A program made the translations under genes and the position numbers. A DNA stretch of 64,000 nucleotides, taken from NCBI RefSeq assembly GCF_020524625.1, contig NZ_JAIVLL010000003.1, forward strand, positions 180,442 to 244,441, given 5' to 3'. The notes under the pieces were generated by a model. The model saw only the letters and a list, made by a program, of their open reading frames with translations. It was not told the DNA's origin and ran no database searches. Below, in pieces: positions 1 through 8,426 of the stretch. Each line of letters begins with the position of its first letter. Positions within the stretch are counted from its first letter, which is position 1. This DNA is from Brevundimonas poindexterae (GTDB lineage: Bacteria > Pseudomonadota > Alphaproteobacteria > Caulobacterales > Caulobacteraceae).

Positions 1-1
1 G

Positions 2-271
2 GGACGCGTGATTTCGGGTCTGGACGTTGTGCGGACCCTGAAGACCGGCGACGAACCCAGTGGCATCGTGCCCGGCGAGCCGGACCGCATGCTGCGGGTG
101 CGCGTGGCCTCGGACCTGCCGGTCGAGACCCGGCCGACGGTGCGCGTTCTGAATGCCGGTTCGCCCGTGTTTGCGACCACGCTCGAGACCGTGCGGCTGC
201 AGAGGGGGGCAGATTTTTCGATCTGTGACCTCGACTTGCCGGTGCAGGTCGTCGACCCGACCATCGGCTGA
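2..271 (+). CDS. Peptidyl-prolyl cis-trans isomerase, cyclophilin type (3' fragment)
   Basis: This is the C-terminal 89 residues of a protein whose start lies before the window; the reading frame is open to base 2. The fragment begins GRVISGLDVVRTLKTG and continues with PDRMLRVRVASDLP, the ending typical of bacterial cyclophilins (the strand and helix after the active-site region). The family catalyses proline isomerisation during protein folding, often in the periplasm. A GTG at base 8 lies inside the conserved motif and is not a real start. The last 40 or so residues after the cyclophilin fold are a variable tail. It ends one base before the stop codon of the convergent phosphatase gene. 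Confidence 0.75.
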   Translation, partial: GRVISGLDVVRTLKTGDEPSGIVPGEPDRMLRVRVASDLPVETRPTVRVLNAGSPVFATTLETVRLQRGADFSICDLDLPVQVVDPTIG

Positions 272-1339
272 TCAGTCGCGCGGCCGGCGGCGGCCTCGTC
301 TGCGGCGACGGCGGCTCGAGCGCATACGCTCCAGCAGCAGACCCTCGCGCAGACCCCGGTCGGCGACCCGTACACGGGCGCAGGGCCAGGACCGCTGGAC
401 GGCTTCGAGGATGGCCGCCCCCGCCATGACCAGATCCGCGCGATCCGGACCGATACAGGCGTTCTTCGCCCGTCCGTCGGGGCCGAGGTCGAGAAGCAGG
501 CGGGCCGCATCCTCGCAGTCGGTGCGGGACATCCAGAGGCCGTCGACCCGGTCACGCTGGTAGCGCGGCAGCTTCAGGTGGATACCGGCCAGACTGGTGA
601 TGGCGCCGGAGGTGCCGACCAGATGGGCATGGCCTTCGTCGAACAGCGCCTTGACCTCGCCATTGACCGGGGCGGACTGGATGGCGGTCGCCATGGCGCC
701 GATCATGGCCTCGTACCATGAGGCGGGGTCATCCAGGGATTCCGGGTGTCCTTCCGCCAGCGTCACGACCCCGACGGGCGCCGACATCCAGCCGACGGTC
801 TCGAAGCCGCGGTCCTTGCGCACCAGCCAGGACAGCTCTGTCGATCCACCGCCCACATCCACCACCAGCACCGCCCGGGCGCGCTGATCCAGAAGGTTGC
901 GGCAGCCCTCCACCGACAGGCGGGCCTCCTCGTCCGGAGTGATGATGCGCAGCTTCAGACCCGTGCCGCGCCGGACCCGCTCGATGAATTCCTCGCCGTT
1001 TTCGGCCGCCCGGCAGGCCTGGGTGGCGACGGCGGCGATCCGTTCGGAGGGGAGGTTCTTCTTGGCGACCCGCTCGGCGCAGATGGCGAGCGCATCATAG
1101 GCCCGGTCCATCGCATCGTCGGTCAATCGGCCGGTGCGGCTGACTCCCTCGCCGAGACGCACGATCCGGCTGAACGAATCGACGACCCGAAAGCCGTCGC
1201 GCGCAGGTCGCGCGATCAGCAGGCGACAATTGTTGGTCCCCAGATCCAGGGCGCCGTACAGCAACGACCCGGATGGCGCCTCGCCAAGGCTGGGGGACCG
1301 GGCGTCGCGCCCCGCAGGCGCGCCGTCGATCTCCGGCAT
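272..1339 (-). CDS. Ppx/GppA-family exopolyphosphatase/phosphatase
   Basis: A 355-residue protein of the actin-like ASKHA fold that hydrolyses polyphosphate or pppGpp. The phosphate-binding loops are visible: GALDLGTNNCRLL near the N-terminus and VVDVGGGSTEL in the middle. It has only the two-lobed Ppx/GppA catalytic core, shorter than E. coli Ppx, as is normal for alphaproteobacteria. The C-terminus is very Arg-rich (RMRSSRRRRRRGRRRP), which may bind polyphosphate or nucleic acid; this is inference. I chose the ATG at 1339; a GTG at 1384 would add 15 residues, and neither has a strong ribosome site. Whether the substrate is polyP or pppGpp cannot be told from sequence. Confidence 0.88.
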   Translation of the reverse strand: MPEIDGAPAGRDARSPSLGEAPSGSLLYGALDLGTNNCRLLIARPARDGFRVVDSFSRIVRLGEGVSRTGRLTDDAMDRAYDALAICAERVAKKNLPSERIAAVATQACRAAENGEEFIERVRRGTGLKLRIITPDEEARLSVEGCRNLLDQRARAVLVVDVGGGSTELSWLVRKDRGFETVGWMSAPVGVVTLAEGHPESLDDPASWYEAMIGAMATAIQSAPVNGEVKALFDEGHAHLVGTSGAITSLAGIHLKLPRYQRDRVDGLWMSRTDCEDAARLLLDLGPDGRAKNACIGPDRADLVMAGAAILEAVQRSWPCARVRVADRGLREGLLLERMRSSRRRRRRGRRRPRD

Positions 1340-1482
1340 GGCCGAACTTTCTGTTTGGGAGCCCGTCTGGCCCCCGTCGCGCACAGACTAGTCCGATGAG
1401 ATCGTCCGCGCCAAGCCAGTCTGTCGCGAAAATGAACAGATCGGTCGGAGAGGGCTCAGGGGCGGTCCGCTAGGGTCGGCCC

Positions 1483-1797
1483 ATGACCAAGACAAAGGCT
1501 GCCAAATTCGGGCTGGGCCAGAGCGTGCGCCAGCTGGACGATGCATTCAGTGGAATCATTCTGGATGTCGATGCCCGCTATGACGGGCCCGACGGGGACA
1601 TGGGCGCCATCCCGACCGACCAGCCCTTTTACAAGGTTCTGGTGCTGGAGGAGGAGTCGGGCGTGCTGGTCTATGCCGCCGAACAGAGCCTTGAGGCCGA
1701 CCGCATGCCGGGCAGTGCAGCGCTTCCGCACCTGAAGCGTTGGTTCCGCCATGACGATCAGGGGCGCCTGCAGCCGCGATTTGTCCACCTGCACTGA
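1483..1797 (+). CDS. hspQ: Heat shock protein HspQ
   Basis: A 104-residue protein matching the HspQ (YccV, hemimethylated-DNA-binding domain) family: AKFGLGQSVRQLDDAFSGIILDVDARY at the start, then the P-F-Y-K-V-L-V strand and a C-terminal QPRFVHLH. In E. coli HspQ is an adaptor/specificity factor for Lon and affects DnaA stability; in this group the role is inferred from family. It starts 143 bases upstream of the divergent phosphatase start and reads toward phhA. No clear RpoH promoter was seen in front of it. Confidence 0.88.
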   Translation: MTKTKAAKFGLGQSVRQLDDAFSGIILDVDARYDGPDGDMGAIPTDQPFYKVLVLEEESGVLVYAAEQSLEADRMPGSAALPHLKRWFRHDDQGRLQPRFVHLH

Positions 1798-1883
1798 GGC
1801 GGCGCGAGCGGCGGGTGTATGGCCCTTGATCCTGCGAACGCCTAGGGTGGGCGCAGCCGAACAACCCGCAAGAAGAGGGCCTC

Positions 1884-2759
1884 ATGTCCGATTTCGAGCA
1901 CGTCTTTGAAGCCCCGCCCGAAGGGGCGGCCGAGGACTGGACCATTCCGCAGGACTGGTCCGCCTACACCCGGGTCGAACACGATACCTGGAATACGCTG
2001 TACGCCCGCCAGATGAAGATCCTGCCCGGCCGGGCCAGCGAGGTCTTCCTCAAGGGACTGGAGGCGCTGGACCTCAACACCGGGGGCATCCCCGACTTCG
2101 AGGTCATGAACCCCAAGCTGCAGGCCCTGACCGGCTGGACCGTCGTGTGTGTGCCGGGCCTAGTGCCGGATGAGGTGTTTTTCGACCATCTGGCCAACCG
2201 GCGCTTCCCGTCCGGCCAGTTCATCCGCAAGCCCGATCAGCTGGACTATCTGCAGGAGCCGGACATCTTCCACGATGTGTTCGGCCACGTGCCCATGCTG
2301 ACCGACCCGGATTTCGCCGCCTATATGGAAGCCTATGGCAAGGGCGGGCAGCGGGCCGCACGGCGCGGCATGCTGGCCAATCTGGCGCGGCTGTACTGGT
2401 ACACGGTCGAGTTCGGCCTGATGAAGGAGGCCGACGGCCTGCGGATCTATGGCGCCGGCATTGTGTCGTCGGCCACAGAGAGCGTGTTCGCCGTCGAGGA
2501 TCCGTCGCCCAACCGGATCGGCTTCGACCTCGAACGGGTGATGCGGACCCTGTACCGGATCGACGATTTCCAGCAGGTCTACTTCGTGATCGACAGTCTC
2601 GAGGGGCTGAAGGACGAGACCCTGCGCGACTTCGGACCGATCTACGATCGCCTGGAGGGCAAGGACGACATCGCCATCGACGCGATCCTGCCGTCCGACA
2701 CCGTCTTCACCCGCGGCACCCAGGCCTATGCGACCAAGGGCGGGCGCTTCGCCGCCTAG
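1884..2759 (+). CDS. phhA: Phenylalanine-4-hydroxylase
   Basis: A 291-residue monomeric bacterial phenylalanine 4-monooxygenase, which converts phenylalanine to tyrosine with tetrahydropterin and O2. The non-haem iron ligands are visible as H130 and H135 in IFHDVFGHVP and E176 in YWYTVEFGL. Length and order match the bacterial single-domain enzyme without the ACT regulatory domain of animals. A ribosome site (AAGAAGAGGG) precedes the ATG. The 3' end overlaps the convergent astB stop by four bases. No pterin-4a-carbinolamine dehydratase gene is next to it. Confidence 0.95.
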   Translation: MSDFEHVFEAPPEGAAEDWTIPQDWSAYTRVEHDTWNTLYARQMKILPGRASEVFLKGLEALDLNTGGIPDFEVMNPKLQALTGWTVVCVPGLVPDEVFFDHLANRRFPSGQFIRKPDQLDYLQEPDIFHDVFGHVPMLTDPDFAAYMEAYGKGGQRAARRGMLANLARLYWYTVEFGLMKEADGLRIYGAGIVSSATESVFAVEDPSPNRIGFDLERVMRTLYRIDDFQQVYFVIDSLEGLKDETLRDFGPIYDRLEGKDDIAIDAILPSDTVFTRGTQAYATKGGRFAA

Positions 2760-4093
2760 GTGCGCTGGAACGGGTAGAAGTCGCTGCCCAGGCCCAGGAG
2801 CACGGTGAGCGCATCGAGGGCGGTCCGGCTCTCGACCAGCAGGTCGGGATCGGACAGGTCGCGTGGCGTCAGCTCGTCCCTGTAGTGGCGACCGGCCCAC
2901 TCATTGAGCTTCGCATGCAGCGCGGGGGTGAACCGCATGGCGTCGCTGGTGGCGGCCAGTTCCGCCTCGTTCAGCACCACCCGGAGGCGCAGGCAGGCGG
3001 GACCCCCGCCGTTCCGCATCGACTGGCGCACGTCCACATAGCGGACCTGACCAATGGGGCCGTTCGAGCCTGCGATCCGTTCGGCGACGGCCCGACTGCG
3101 CGGATTCTCCTCGGTCTCGGTCGGGCAGATCAGGGTCAGGCGATCCTCACCGGGGATCCGGATCAGCATGGAGTTGAACAGATAGCTGCTGATCGCATCC
3201 GCCAGGGGCAGGTCGGTCGCGGAGACTTCGACGAACCTGGGCTCGAAACCGTCGGCCGCGCGTCGGATCGCCTCCAGAGTGGCGGCCGCGTCCTCAAACG
3301 CCAGCTCGTGGAAGAACAGGGTGTCCAGGGCGCCCACGCAGACCACATCGTTGTGGAAGGTGCCTCCGGCAATCGCGGCCTTGCCCTGGCGGGCCAGCAC
3401 AACGCCTGAGGCGCCGTGCCGACGGGCGAGCGCCTCTGACGCCTCGCGCGTCTGGCGTGCCGGGTAGGGGCCGTCCCAGCCCTCCCAGGCTTCGCGTCCC
3501 CAGACCAGCAGGTTGACGCCGGCCGATCCATGGTCGGCGCACAGGCGGACGTGATTGGCCGCGCCTTCATCCGCCAGATGACCCACCGACGGCAGGGCGT
3601 TGTGGACCGCGAAGCGCGCCGGGTCGGGGAAGAGGGCGTCGAGGGCCCGCTTCGTCTGGGCGTGCTCCAGCGAGCGATGCAGATTGGTGACCAGATTGGC
3701 GGGCGTGAAATGAACGCGCCCATCCGCGCTGTCGGCCGAGGGGGTCACGGTCGCGGCGTTGGCGGCCCACATCGGCGAGGCCGAACAGGCCGCGGCGGCG
3801 AGGGAGGGCGCCTGTTTCCAGGCGGTCTCCAGCACCTGGCTATCCGATCCCGCAAAGCCGAGGCTTTTAAGGAAGCCGATGTCCGGGCGTTCGTGAGGAG
3901 GCAGGACAAATTGCGGCAGGCCGAGGTCCGCCAGCAGCTTCATCTTTTCCAGCCCCTGAAGGACAGCGGCCCGGGGATTGGAGGCCTCACCCTTGTTCAG
4001 ACTGGAGGCCAGATTACCCGGCGACAGTCCCGCATAGGAGTGCGTCGGCCCGATCAGTCCGTCGGCATTGGCTTCGACAGCAGATGAGTTCAC
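2756..4093 (-). CDS. astB: N-succinylarginine dihydrolase
   Basis: A 445-residue enzyme of the arginine succinyltransferase (AST) catabolic pathway; it converts N2-succinylarginine to N2-succinylornithine, CO2 and two ammonia. The family catalytic triad is present: Glu in HLADEGAANH, His in GGTFHNDVVC, and Cys in NGGGPACLRLRV. The N-terminal GLIGPTHSYAGLSPGNLAS is highly characteristic. The start is a GTG that overlaps the astD stop by four bases (GTGA), so the two are translationally coupled. It is the last gene of the astA-astD-astB operon and converges with phhA. Confidence 0.95.
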   Translation of the reverse strand: MNSSAVEANADGLIGPTHSYAGLSPGNLASSLNKGEASNPRAAVLQGLEKMKLLADLGLPQFVLPPHERPDIGFLKSLGFAGSDSQVLETAWKQAPSLAAAACSASPMWAANAATVTPSADSADGRVHFTPANLVTNLHRSLEHAQTKRALDALFPDPARFAVHNALPSVGHLADEGAANHVRLCADHGSAGVNLLVWGREAWEGWDGPYPARQTREASEALARRHGASGVVLARQGKAAIAGGTFHNDVVCVGALDTLFFHELAFEDAAATLEAIRRAADGFEPRFVEVSATDLPLADAISSYLFNSMLIRIPGEDRLTLICPTETEENPRSRAVAERIAGSNGPIGQVRYVDVRQSMRNGGGPACLRLRVVLNEAELAATSDAMRFTPALHAKLNEWAGRHYRDELTPRDLSDPDLLVESRTALDALTVLLGLGSDFYPFQRT

Positions 4094-5529
4094 GCCTTCA
4101 GGCCCTTGATCTCGCTCTCGATATTCTTGACGCCGTCGGCCTCGAAACTGGCCACCGGATAGGCGCAGTAGTCGGCCGCATAATAGGCGCTGGGCCGGTG
4201 GTTGCCGCTGGCGCCCAGACCGCCGAACGGCATGTCACCGGCGGCGCCGGTGGTCGGCCGGTTGAAGTTCACGACGCCCGCCCGGATGCGATGGATGAAG
4301 TGGTTCCAGTTGGCAGGATTGTCCGAGACAAGCCCGGCCGACAGGCCATAGCGGGTCTCATTGGCCATCTCTATCGCGTCATCGAAGGTCGCCACGCGGG
4401 TCACCTGCAGGAAGGGCGCGAAAATCTCCTCATCCGGTACGTCGACGCCGGTGATGTCGATCAGCGCTGGCTTCACGAAGGCGCCGGACAGGCCGTCGAT
4501 CGGTCCGCTGTCCCGGATCACCCTTGCGCCCATATCGATCCGGGCACGCAGGGCCTCGCGGGCCTGGCTGGCGGCATGGGCCGAGATGAGGGGGCCGCCG
4601 AACGGCTCGGGGCTGCTGTTCCAGGGCGCATAGATCAGCCGGTCCATGAAGGCGACCACGGCCTCGATCACCGCATTGCCGCGCGGACCTTCCTCAATGA
4701 TCAGGCGCCCGGCGCAGGAGCATCGCTGGCCGGTGGTGACAAAGGCGCTCATGGCCACAATGCCGGCAACAGCCTCGGCATCGGCCGCGTCCCAGACGAC
4801 CAGCGGATTGTTGCCGCCCAGTTCCAGAGCCAGGATCACATGCGGATTGTCGGCGAACAGCTTTTTGAAATGGGCCCCGGCCGCACCCGAGCCGGTGAAC
4901 ATCAGGGCGTCGATGTCGCGCTCCAGCAGTGCGGCGCCGGTCTGGGCGCCGCCCTGAACCAGATTGACCACGCCTTCGGGCAGGTCCGCCGCCTTGAAGC
5001 ACTCGACCATTTCCTGACCGATCAGGGGAGTGTGCTCGGAGGGCTTGAAGACCACGGTGTCGCCGGCCAGCAGGGCCGGGATGATGTGACCGTTTGGAAG
5101 GTGGCCGGGGAAGTTGAACGGCCCCAGCACCGCCGCCACTCCGTGCGGACGGTGGCGCAGGGTGGCGCGGCCGAAGCCGGTCTCCTTGCTGCGCTCGCCG
5201 GTGCGCTCCTCATAGGCGCGGATCGAGATGTCGACCTTGCCCTGCATGGCCCCCAGTTCGGCACGGGTTTCCCAGAGTGCCTTGCCGGTCTCCATGGAGA
5301 TGATCTGCGCCAGTTCGTCGGCGCGTGACGCCAGTACGGCCTGATAGCGCTTTGCGGCATCGATGCGCGCCTGCCGGGGCCGGGCGGCCCAGTCAGGGAA
5401 GGCCTCGCGGGCGCGGGTGACGGCCTCGGCGACATCCCGTTGGCTGGAGGACGGGCCGCCCCAGACCTCTTCGCCCGTGGTGGGGTCGATCGAGGCAAAG
5501 CGGGGGCCGGAAAGCGGGGCTGCAGTCAT
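4090..5529 (-). CDS. astD: Succinylglutamate-semialdehyde dehydrogenase
   Basis: A 479-residue NAD-dependent aldehyde dehydrogenase that oxidises N-succinylglutamate semialdehyde to N-succinylglutamate in arginine catabolism. The catalytic Glu lies in LALELGGNNP and the nucleophile Cys in TTGQRCSCAGR, with the Rossmann-type VFKPSEHTP segment between. Family assignment as AstD, rather than another ALDH, rests on its place between astA and astB with ATGA overlaps on both sides and on AstD-like features such as HGVAAVLGPFNFPGHLPNGH. Confidence 0.94.
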   Translation of the reverse strand: MTAAPLSGPRFASIDPTTGEEVWGGPSSSQRDVAEAVTRAREAFPDWAARPRQARIDAAKRYQAVLASRADELAQIISMETGKALWETRAELGAMQGKVDISIRAYEERTGERSKETGFGRATLRHRPHGVAAVLGPFNFPGHLPNGHIIPALLAGDTVVFKPSEHTPLIGQEMVECFKAADLPEGVVNLVQGGAQTGAALLERDIDALMFTGSGAAGAHFKKLFADNPHVILALELGGNNPLVVWDAADAEAVAGIVAMSAFVTTGQRCSCAGRLIIEEGPRGNAVIEAVVAFMDRLIYAPWNSSPEPFGGPLISAHAASQAREALRARIDMGARVIRDSGPIDGLSGAFVKPALIDITGVDVPDEEIFAPFLQVTRVATFDDAIEMANETRYGLSAGLVSDNPANWNHFIHRIRAGVVNFNRPTTGAAGDMPFGGLGASGNHRPSAYYAADYCAYPVASFEADGVKNIESEIKGLKA

Positions 5530-6533
5530 GATTTCACTCGTATGGTTTCGCCGTCGCGCACCTTGAGGGCGGCGGCCGTCTCGCGATCGATATAGGCTTG
5601 GTCGCCGTCGATCGCCGCCTTCTGACGCACCGCCCGGAAGCCCGAGACGCTGGTGGTCGAGATCAGGGCGGGAAGCTCGGCGTCGGGCTGGTCGACAATG
5701 CGGACGGTCAGAACCCGCGCGTCACGCACGGTGCGGATGTCGTCGCGTCGGCAGGTGACGGTCGGGCCTGCGTCGAAAATGTCGATAAGGCCGTTGGGCC
5801 GGAAGCCCTCGGATTCCAGCAGGGCCATGGCGGGGATGCCCTGGGGATGGACCTTGCCGATCACCGCCCGGGCCGGTTCGGGCAAAAGCTCGACATAGAC
5901 CGGATGCCGGGGCGCCAGATCGAGGATGAACTGCTTGTCGGTCGAGCCGGTCATCCGGTCGGCTTCCTCGAAATCCATCGGGAAGAATTTGTGCGCCACA
6001 TGATCCCAGAAGGGGCAGGCCCCATCTGGAGTAAACACGCCGCGCAGTTCGGCCAGCACGGTATCGGCGAACAGGTCCGGCTCGGCCCCGATCAGCATGT
6101 AGCGCGACTGGCTGAGCAGGCGTCCGGCACCGCCCTTGCGACGGTCGGCCTTCAGGAAAAGCGAGCCGACCTCGGACCAGCCCGTGCATTCATTCACCAG
6201 CACCAGCGTCTTCTGGTCCAGCCGGATTCCAAGGGAGGGCGAGGACTGGGTGTTGTTCACCACCCGGAAGCTGAAGAAGGGCCGGTTGAGGCCCACGGCC
6301 GCCTTGACTGATCCCACGCCGTCCACATCGCCCGTGTCGCTCTCCTCGAGCATCAGGGTGTACCAGCGCTCCTGGGGCTCATTCCGGCCGCCGAAGCTGT
6401 CGCGGCTGAGGTCCAGCCGCTCGCTGAGCTGATCAGGGTCTTCCGGCAGGCTGGTGAAACCGGGGCCGGACAAAATGGCCAGCTCCAGCAGGGAATCCAG
6501 ATCGCCGGGACCGGCGGGGCGAACAACCAGCAT
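5526..6533 (-). CDS. astA: Arginine N-succinyltransferase
   Basis: A 335-residue GNAT-fold enzyme that transfers succinyl from succinyl-CoA to the alpha-amino group of arginine, the first step of the AST pathway. It begins MLVVRPAGPGDLDSLLELA, the standard AstA opening, and contains FLKADRRKGGAGRLLSQSRY, the acyl-CoA-binding segment. An upstream frame extension to 6605 overlaps the preceding hydrolase, so the ATG at 6533 was chosen; it sits five bases after that gene's stop. The stop overlaps the astD start (ATGA). Confidence 0.94.
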   Translation of the reverse strand: MLVVRPAGPGDLDSLLELAILSGPGFTSLPEDPDQLSERLDLSRDSFGGRNEPQERWYTLMLEESDTGDVDGVGSVKAAVGLNRPFFSFRVVNNTQSSPSLGIRLDQKTLVLVNECTGWSEVGSLFLKADRRKGGAGRLLSQSRYMLIGAEPDLFADTVLAELRGVFTPDGACPFWDHVAHKFFPMDFEEADRMTGSTDKQFILDLAPRHPVYVELLPEPARAVIGKVHPQGIPAMALLESEGFRPNGLIDIFDAGPTVTCRRDDIRTVRDARVLTVRIVDQPDAELPALISTTSVSGFRAVRQKAAIDGDQAYIDRETAAALKVRDGETIRVKS

Positions 6534-6538
6534 GAAAC

Positions 6539-7789
6539 CTACCTGGACTGAAGACGGAGCTGTTTGAGGTGCGGGGCGTCGATTTCGCCCGAGGCGACCT
6601 TGCACAGGATAAGGGCGGACAGCTGGGCGCGCTCGACGAAGCTGTCGGGCCAGGCGAACTCCTGATCCGAATGGATCGCGCCGCCGATGACGCCCAGGGT
6701 ATCGATATTGGGCAGGCCCGCGGCATGCAGATTATTGCCTTCGCAGACCCCGCCCGAGGACTGCCAGCGCATGGTCTGGTTCAGCAAGGCCCCGGTCTGG
6801 CGCACCGCCTCGAACAGGGCGGTCTGGGCAGCGTCCATCGGTTTGGGCGGGCGCGTGAACCCCCCGTGCAGTTCAACGGTCGCGCCCTCGATCGGCGGGC
6901 GCGAAGCGAGGTCGCGGATGCGGCCCTCAATCCAGTCGGCATCCTCCGGGGCCGGTACCCGCACATTGAAGCGGACCACGGCCGTGTCGGCCACGACGTT
7001 CAGCGCGCCTCCGCCCGAGATCCTGGCCACATTGACGGTCACGCCCTCGCGCTGGCCGTTCAGGTCGTCGAGCGCGGTCGCCAGGCGAGCGGCGCCCGCC
7101 GTCGCGTTGACGCCTTCGTGGTAGGCGCGGCCGGCGTGGGCCGACTTGCCCCGCACCACGATGTGGAAGTTTCCGCTGCCCTTCCGGGCGCCTGCCAGAC
7201 TGCCGTCGGGCAGCGACGGTTCATACGTCAGGCCCAGATGCCCGCGGGCGCCCAGCTCGGCCAGCAGGGGGGCGGAGCCGGGGGACCCGATCTCCTCGTC
7301 CGGAGACAGCAGTACGGTCCAGCCGACCTTGTCCCTGTCGGGGTGGCGTTCGAATGCCTCGAGGGCGCCCAGCAGGACGGAGATGCCGCCCTTCATGTCG
7401 GCGATGCCGGGGCCGTTCAGAGCGCCGTCGGCCCGGGTGCCGACCGTCTGGAACGGACTGTCGGCGTCGAACACCGTGTCATAGTGGCCGGTCAGGACCA
7501 CCTGTATCGGGGCGTCCGGTCGCTGGGTCAGCTTGAGCGCGGGGGCAAAGGTCAGCGGCACCTCGCGGCCATCATCCTCGATGCGGCTTGAGGCGGATGT
7601 CTCGACCCGTTCGGTCCGGCAGGGCAGGGCGCCGAGTGATTCCTCGATGGCGACGAGGACGCGGTCCAAACCCCGGGTGTTACGGCTGCCGGAGTTGATG
7701 TTGGCCCAGTCGATGGCGCGCCCGATCAAGGCCTCACGGCGCGCTGCGACGTGGTCGAGCACGATCTGGTCTTCAGGACGTATCTGCAT
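6539..7789 (-). CDS. M20-family metallo-hydrolase (ArgE/DapE/CPG2-like), first gene of the ast operon
   Basis: A 416-residue zinc amidohydrolase. Metal ligands and catalytic residues of the M20 family are visible: TGHYDTVFD, GPGIADMKGG, LSPDEEIGSPG, a dimerisation domain with GKSAHAGRAYHEG, and a last His in IGGAIHSDQEF. It is five bases upstream of astA, so it is probably co-transcribed. No astE (M14-type succinylglutamate desuccinylase) or astC is in the window, so this enzyme is a candidate for the last step, hydrolysis of N-succinylglutamate to glutamate and succinate; that is inference from context only. Other possibilities are a carboxypeptidase G2-like or N-acyl amino acid deacylase role. 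Start at ATG 7789; 10 more residues are possible. Confidence 0.85.
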   Translation of the reverse strand: MQIRPEDQIVLDHVAARREALIGRAIDWANINSGSRNTRGLDRVLVAIEESLGALPCRTERVETSASSRIEDDGREVPLTFAPALKLTQRPDAPIQVVLTGHYDTVFDADSPFQTVGTRADGALNGPGIADMKGGISVLLGALEAFERHPDRDKVGWTVLLSPDEEIGSPGSAPLLAELGARGHLGLTYEPSLPDGSLAGARKGSGNFHIVVRGKSAHAGRAYHEGVNATAGAARLATALDDLNGQREGVTVNVARISGGGALNVVADTAVVRFNVRVPAPEDADWIEGRIRDLASRPPIEGATVELHGGFTRPPKPMDAAQTALFEAVRQTGALLNQTMRWQSSGGVCEGNNLHAAGLPNIDTLGVIGGAIHSDQEFAWPDSFVERAQLSALILCKVASGEIDAPHLKQLRLQSR

Positions 7790-7838
7790 GCGGGCGGACC
7801 CTAACGACCCTTCCGTCAAAGGTGAAGGGCGGGGATTT

Positions 7839-7867
7839 ACGACGTCGTCCGCTACCCTCTAGGGTAG
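7839..7867. promoter_or_regulatory. Two adjacent palindromes in a divergent promoter region
   Basis: Between the ast operon (reading left from 7789) and the membrane-protein gene at 7893 lie ACGACGTCGT (7839-7848, perfect 10-bp palindrome) and CTACCCT-CT-AGGGTAG (7852-7867, 7-bp arms with a 2-bp spacer). The spacer is too short for an RNA hairpin, so a dimeric regulator binding site is more likely. No regulator gene is adjacent. Confidence 0.4.
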
Positions 7868-7892
7868 TCCTTTCACTTGGGGGGACAATCTG

Positions 7893-8426
7893 ATGACTGA
7901 CTGGGTCAAGGCGAGCAATCCGACGGCGCCGATCAACACGCGGCCGGAAGCCGTCGCCGCGGCGCGCGCCAGTGCGCTGGCGATATTCCTGGGCGTCGCC
8001 TTCGGAATCTTCGGCGTGGTGAAAACCATGACGGGCGGCACCGAAGCCATGGAAGCCGCAATGGTGGAGAACGCCCAGGGCGACGCCGCTGTCGTGGGCA
8101 TGGCCAGCGCCATGGCGGGCGCTGTGGTGGTCATGTCGATCGCCATGGTGGTCGTGCAGGCGATATTTGGCCTGGTTCAGTGGGCGAAACCCAACCGGTT
8201 TATCCCGATCCTGTTCATCATTCTGGTGGCCTTCGGTCTGCTCTCCAGCCTCTCGGGCCTGGCCATGGAAAGCCAGATGGACCTCCCTGCGGCTGCGCAG
8301 ACCCCTCTCTGGTTGACTGTGCTGACCCTTGTCGTGCTCCTGGTCGAACTGGTGATGCACATCGCTGGCTATCGCGGTGCGGCGAAGCTGAACCAGCTCA
8401 ACAAGGCTGAATTCCCGAACAGCTAG
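7893..8426 (+). CDS. Four-helix membrane protein of unknown function
   Basis: A 177-residue protein that I do not recognise. Four hydrophobic segments are visible: about residues 28-46 (ALAIFLGVAFGIFGVV), 68-93 (MASAMAGAVVVMSIAMVVVQAIFGLV), 101-120 and 142-162. Both ends are hydrophilic, consistent with N-in/C-in topology. A ribosome site (GGGGGGAC) lies just before the ATG. It converges with tamB, overlapping its stop by four bases. The upstream palindromes at 7839-7867 may regulate it. Confidence 0.7.
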   Translation: MTDWVKASNPTAPINTRPEAVAAARASALAIFLGVAFGIFGVVKTMTGGTEAMEAAMVENAQGDAAVVGMASAMAGAVVVMSIAMVVVQAIFGLVQWAKPNRFIPILFIILVAFGLLSSLSGLAMESQMDLPAAAQTPLWLTVLTLVVLLVELVMHIAGYRGAAKLNQLNKAEFPNS

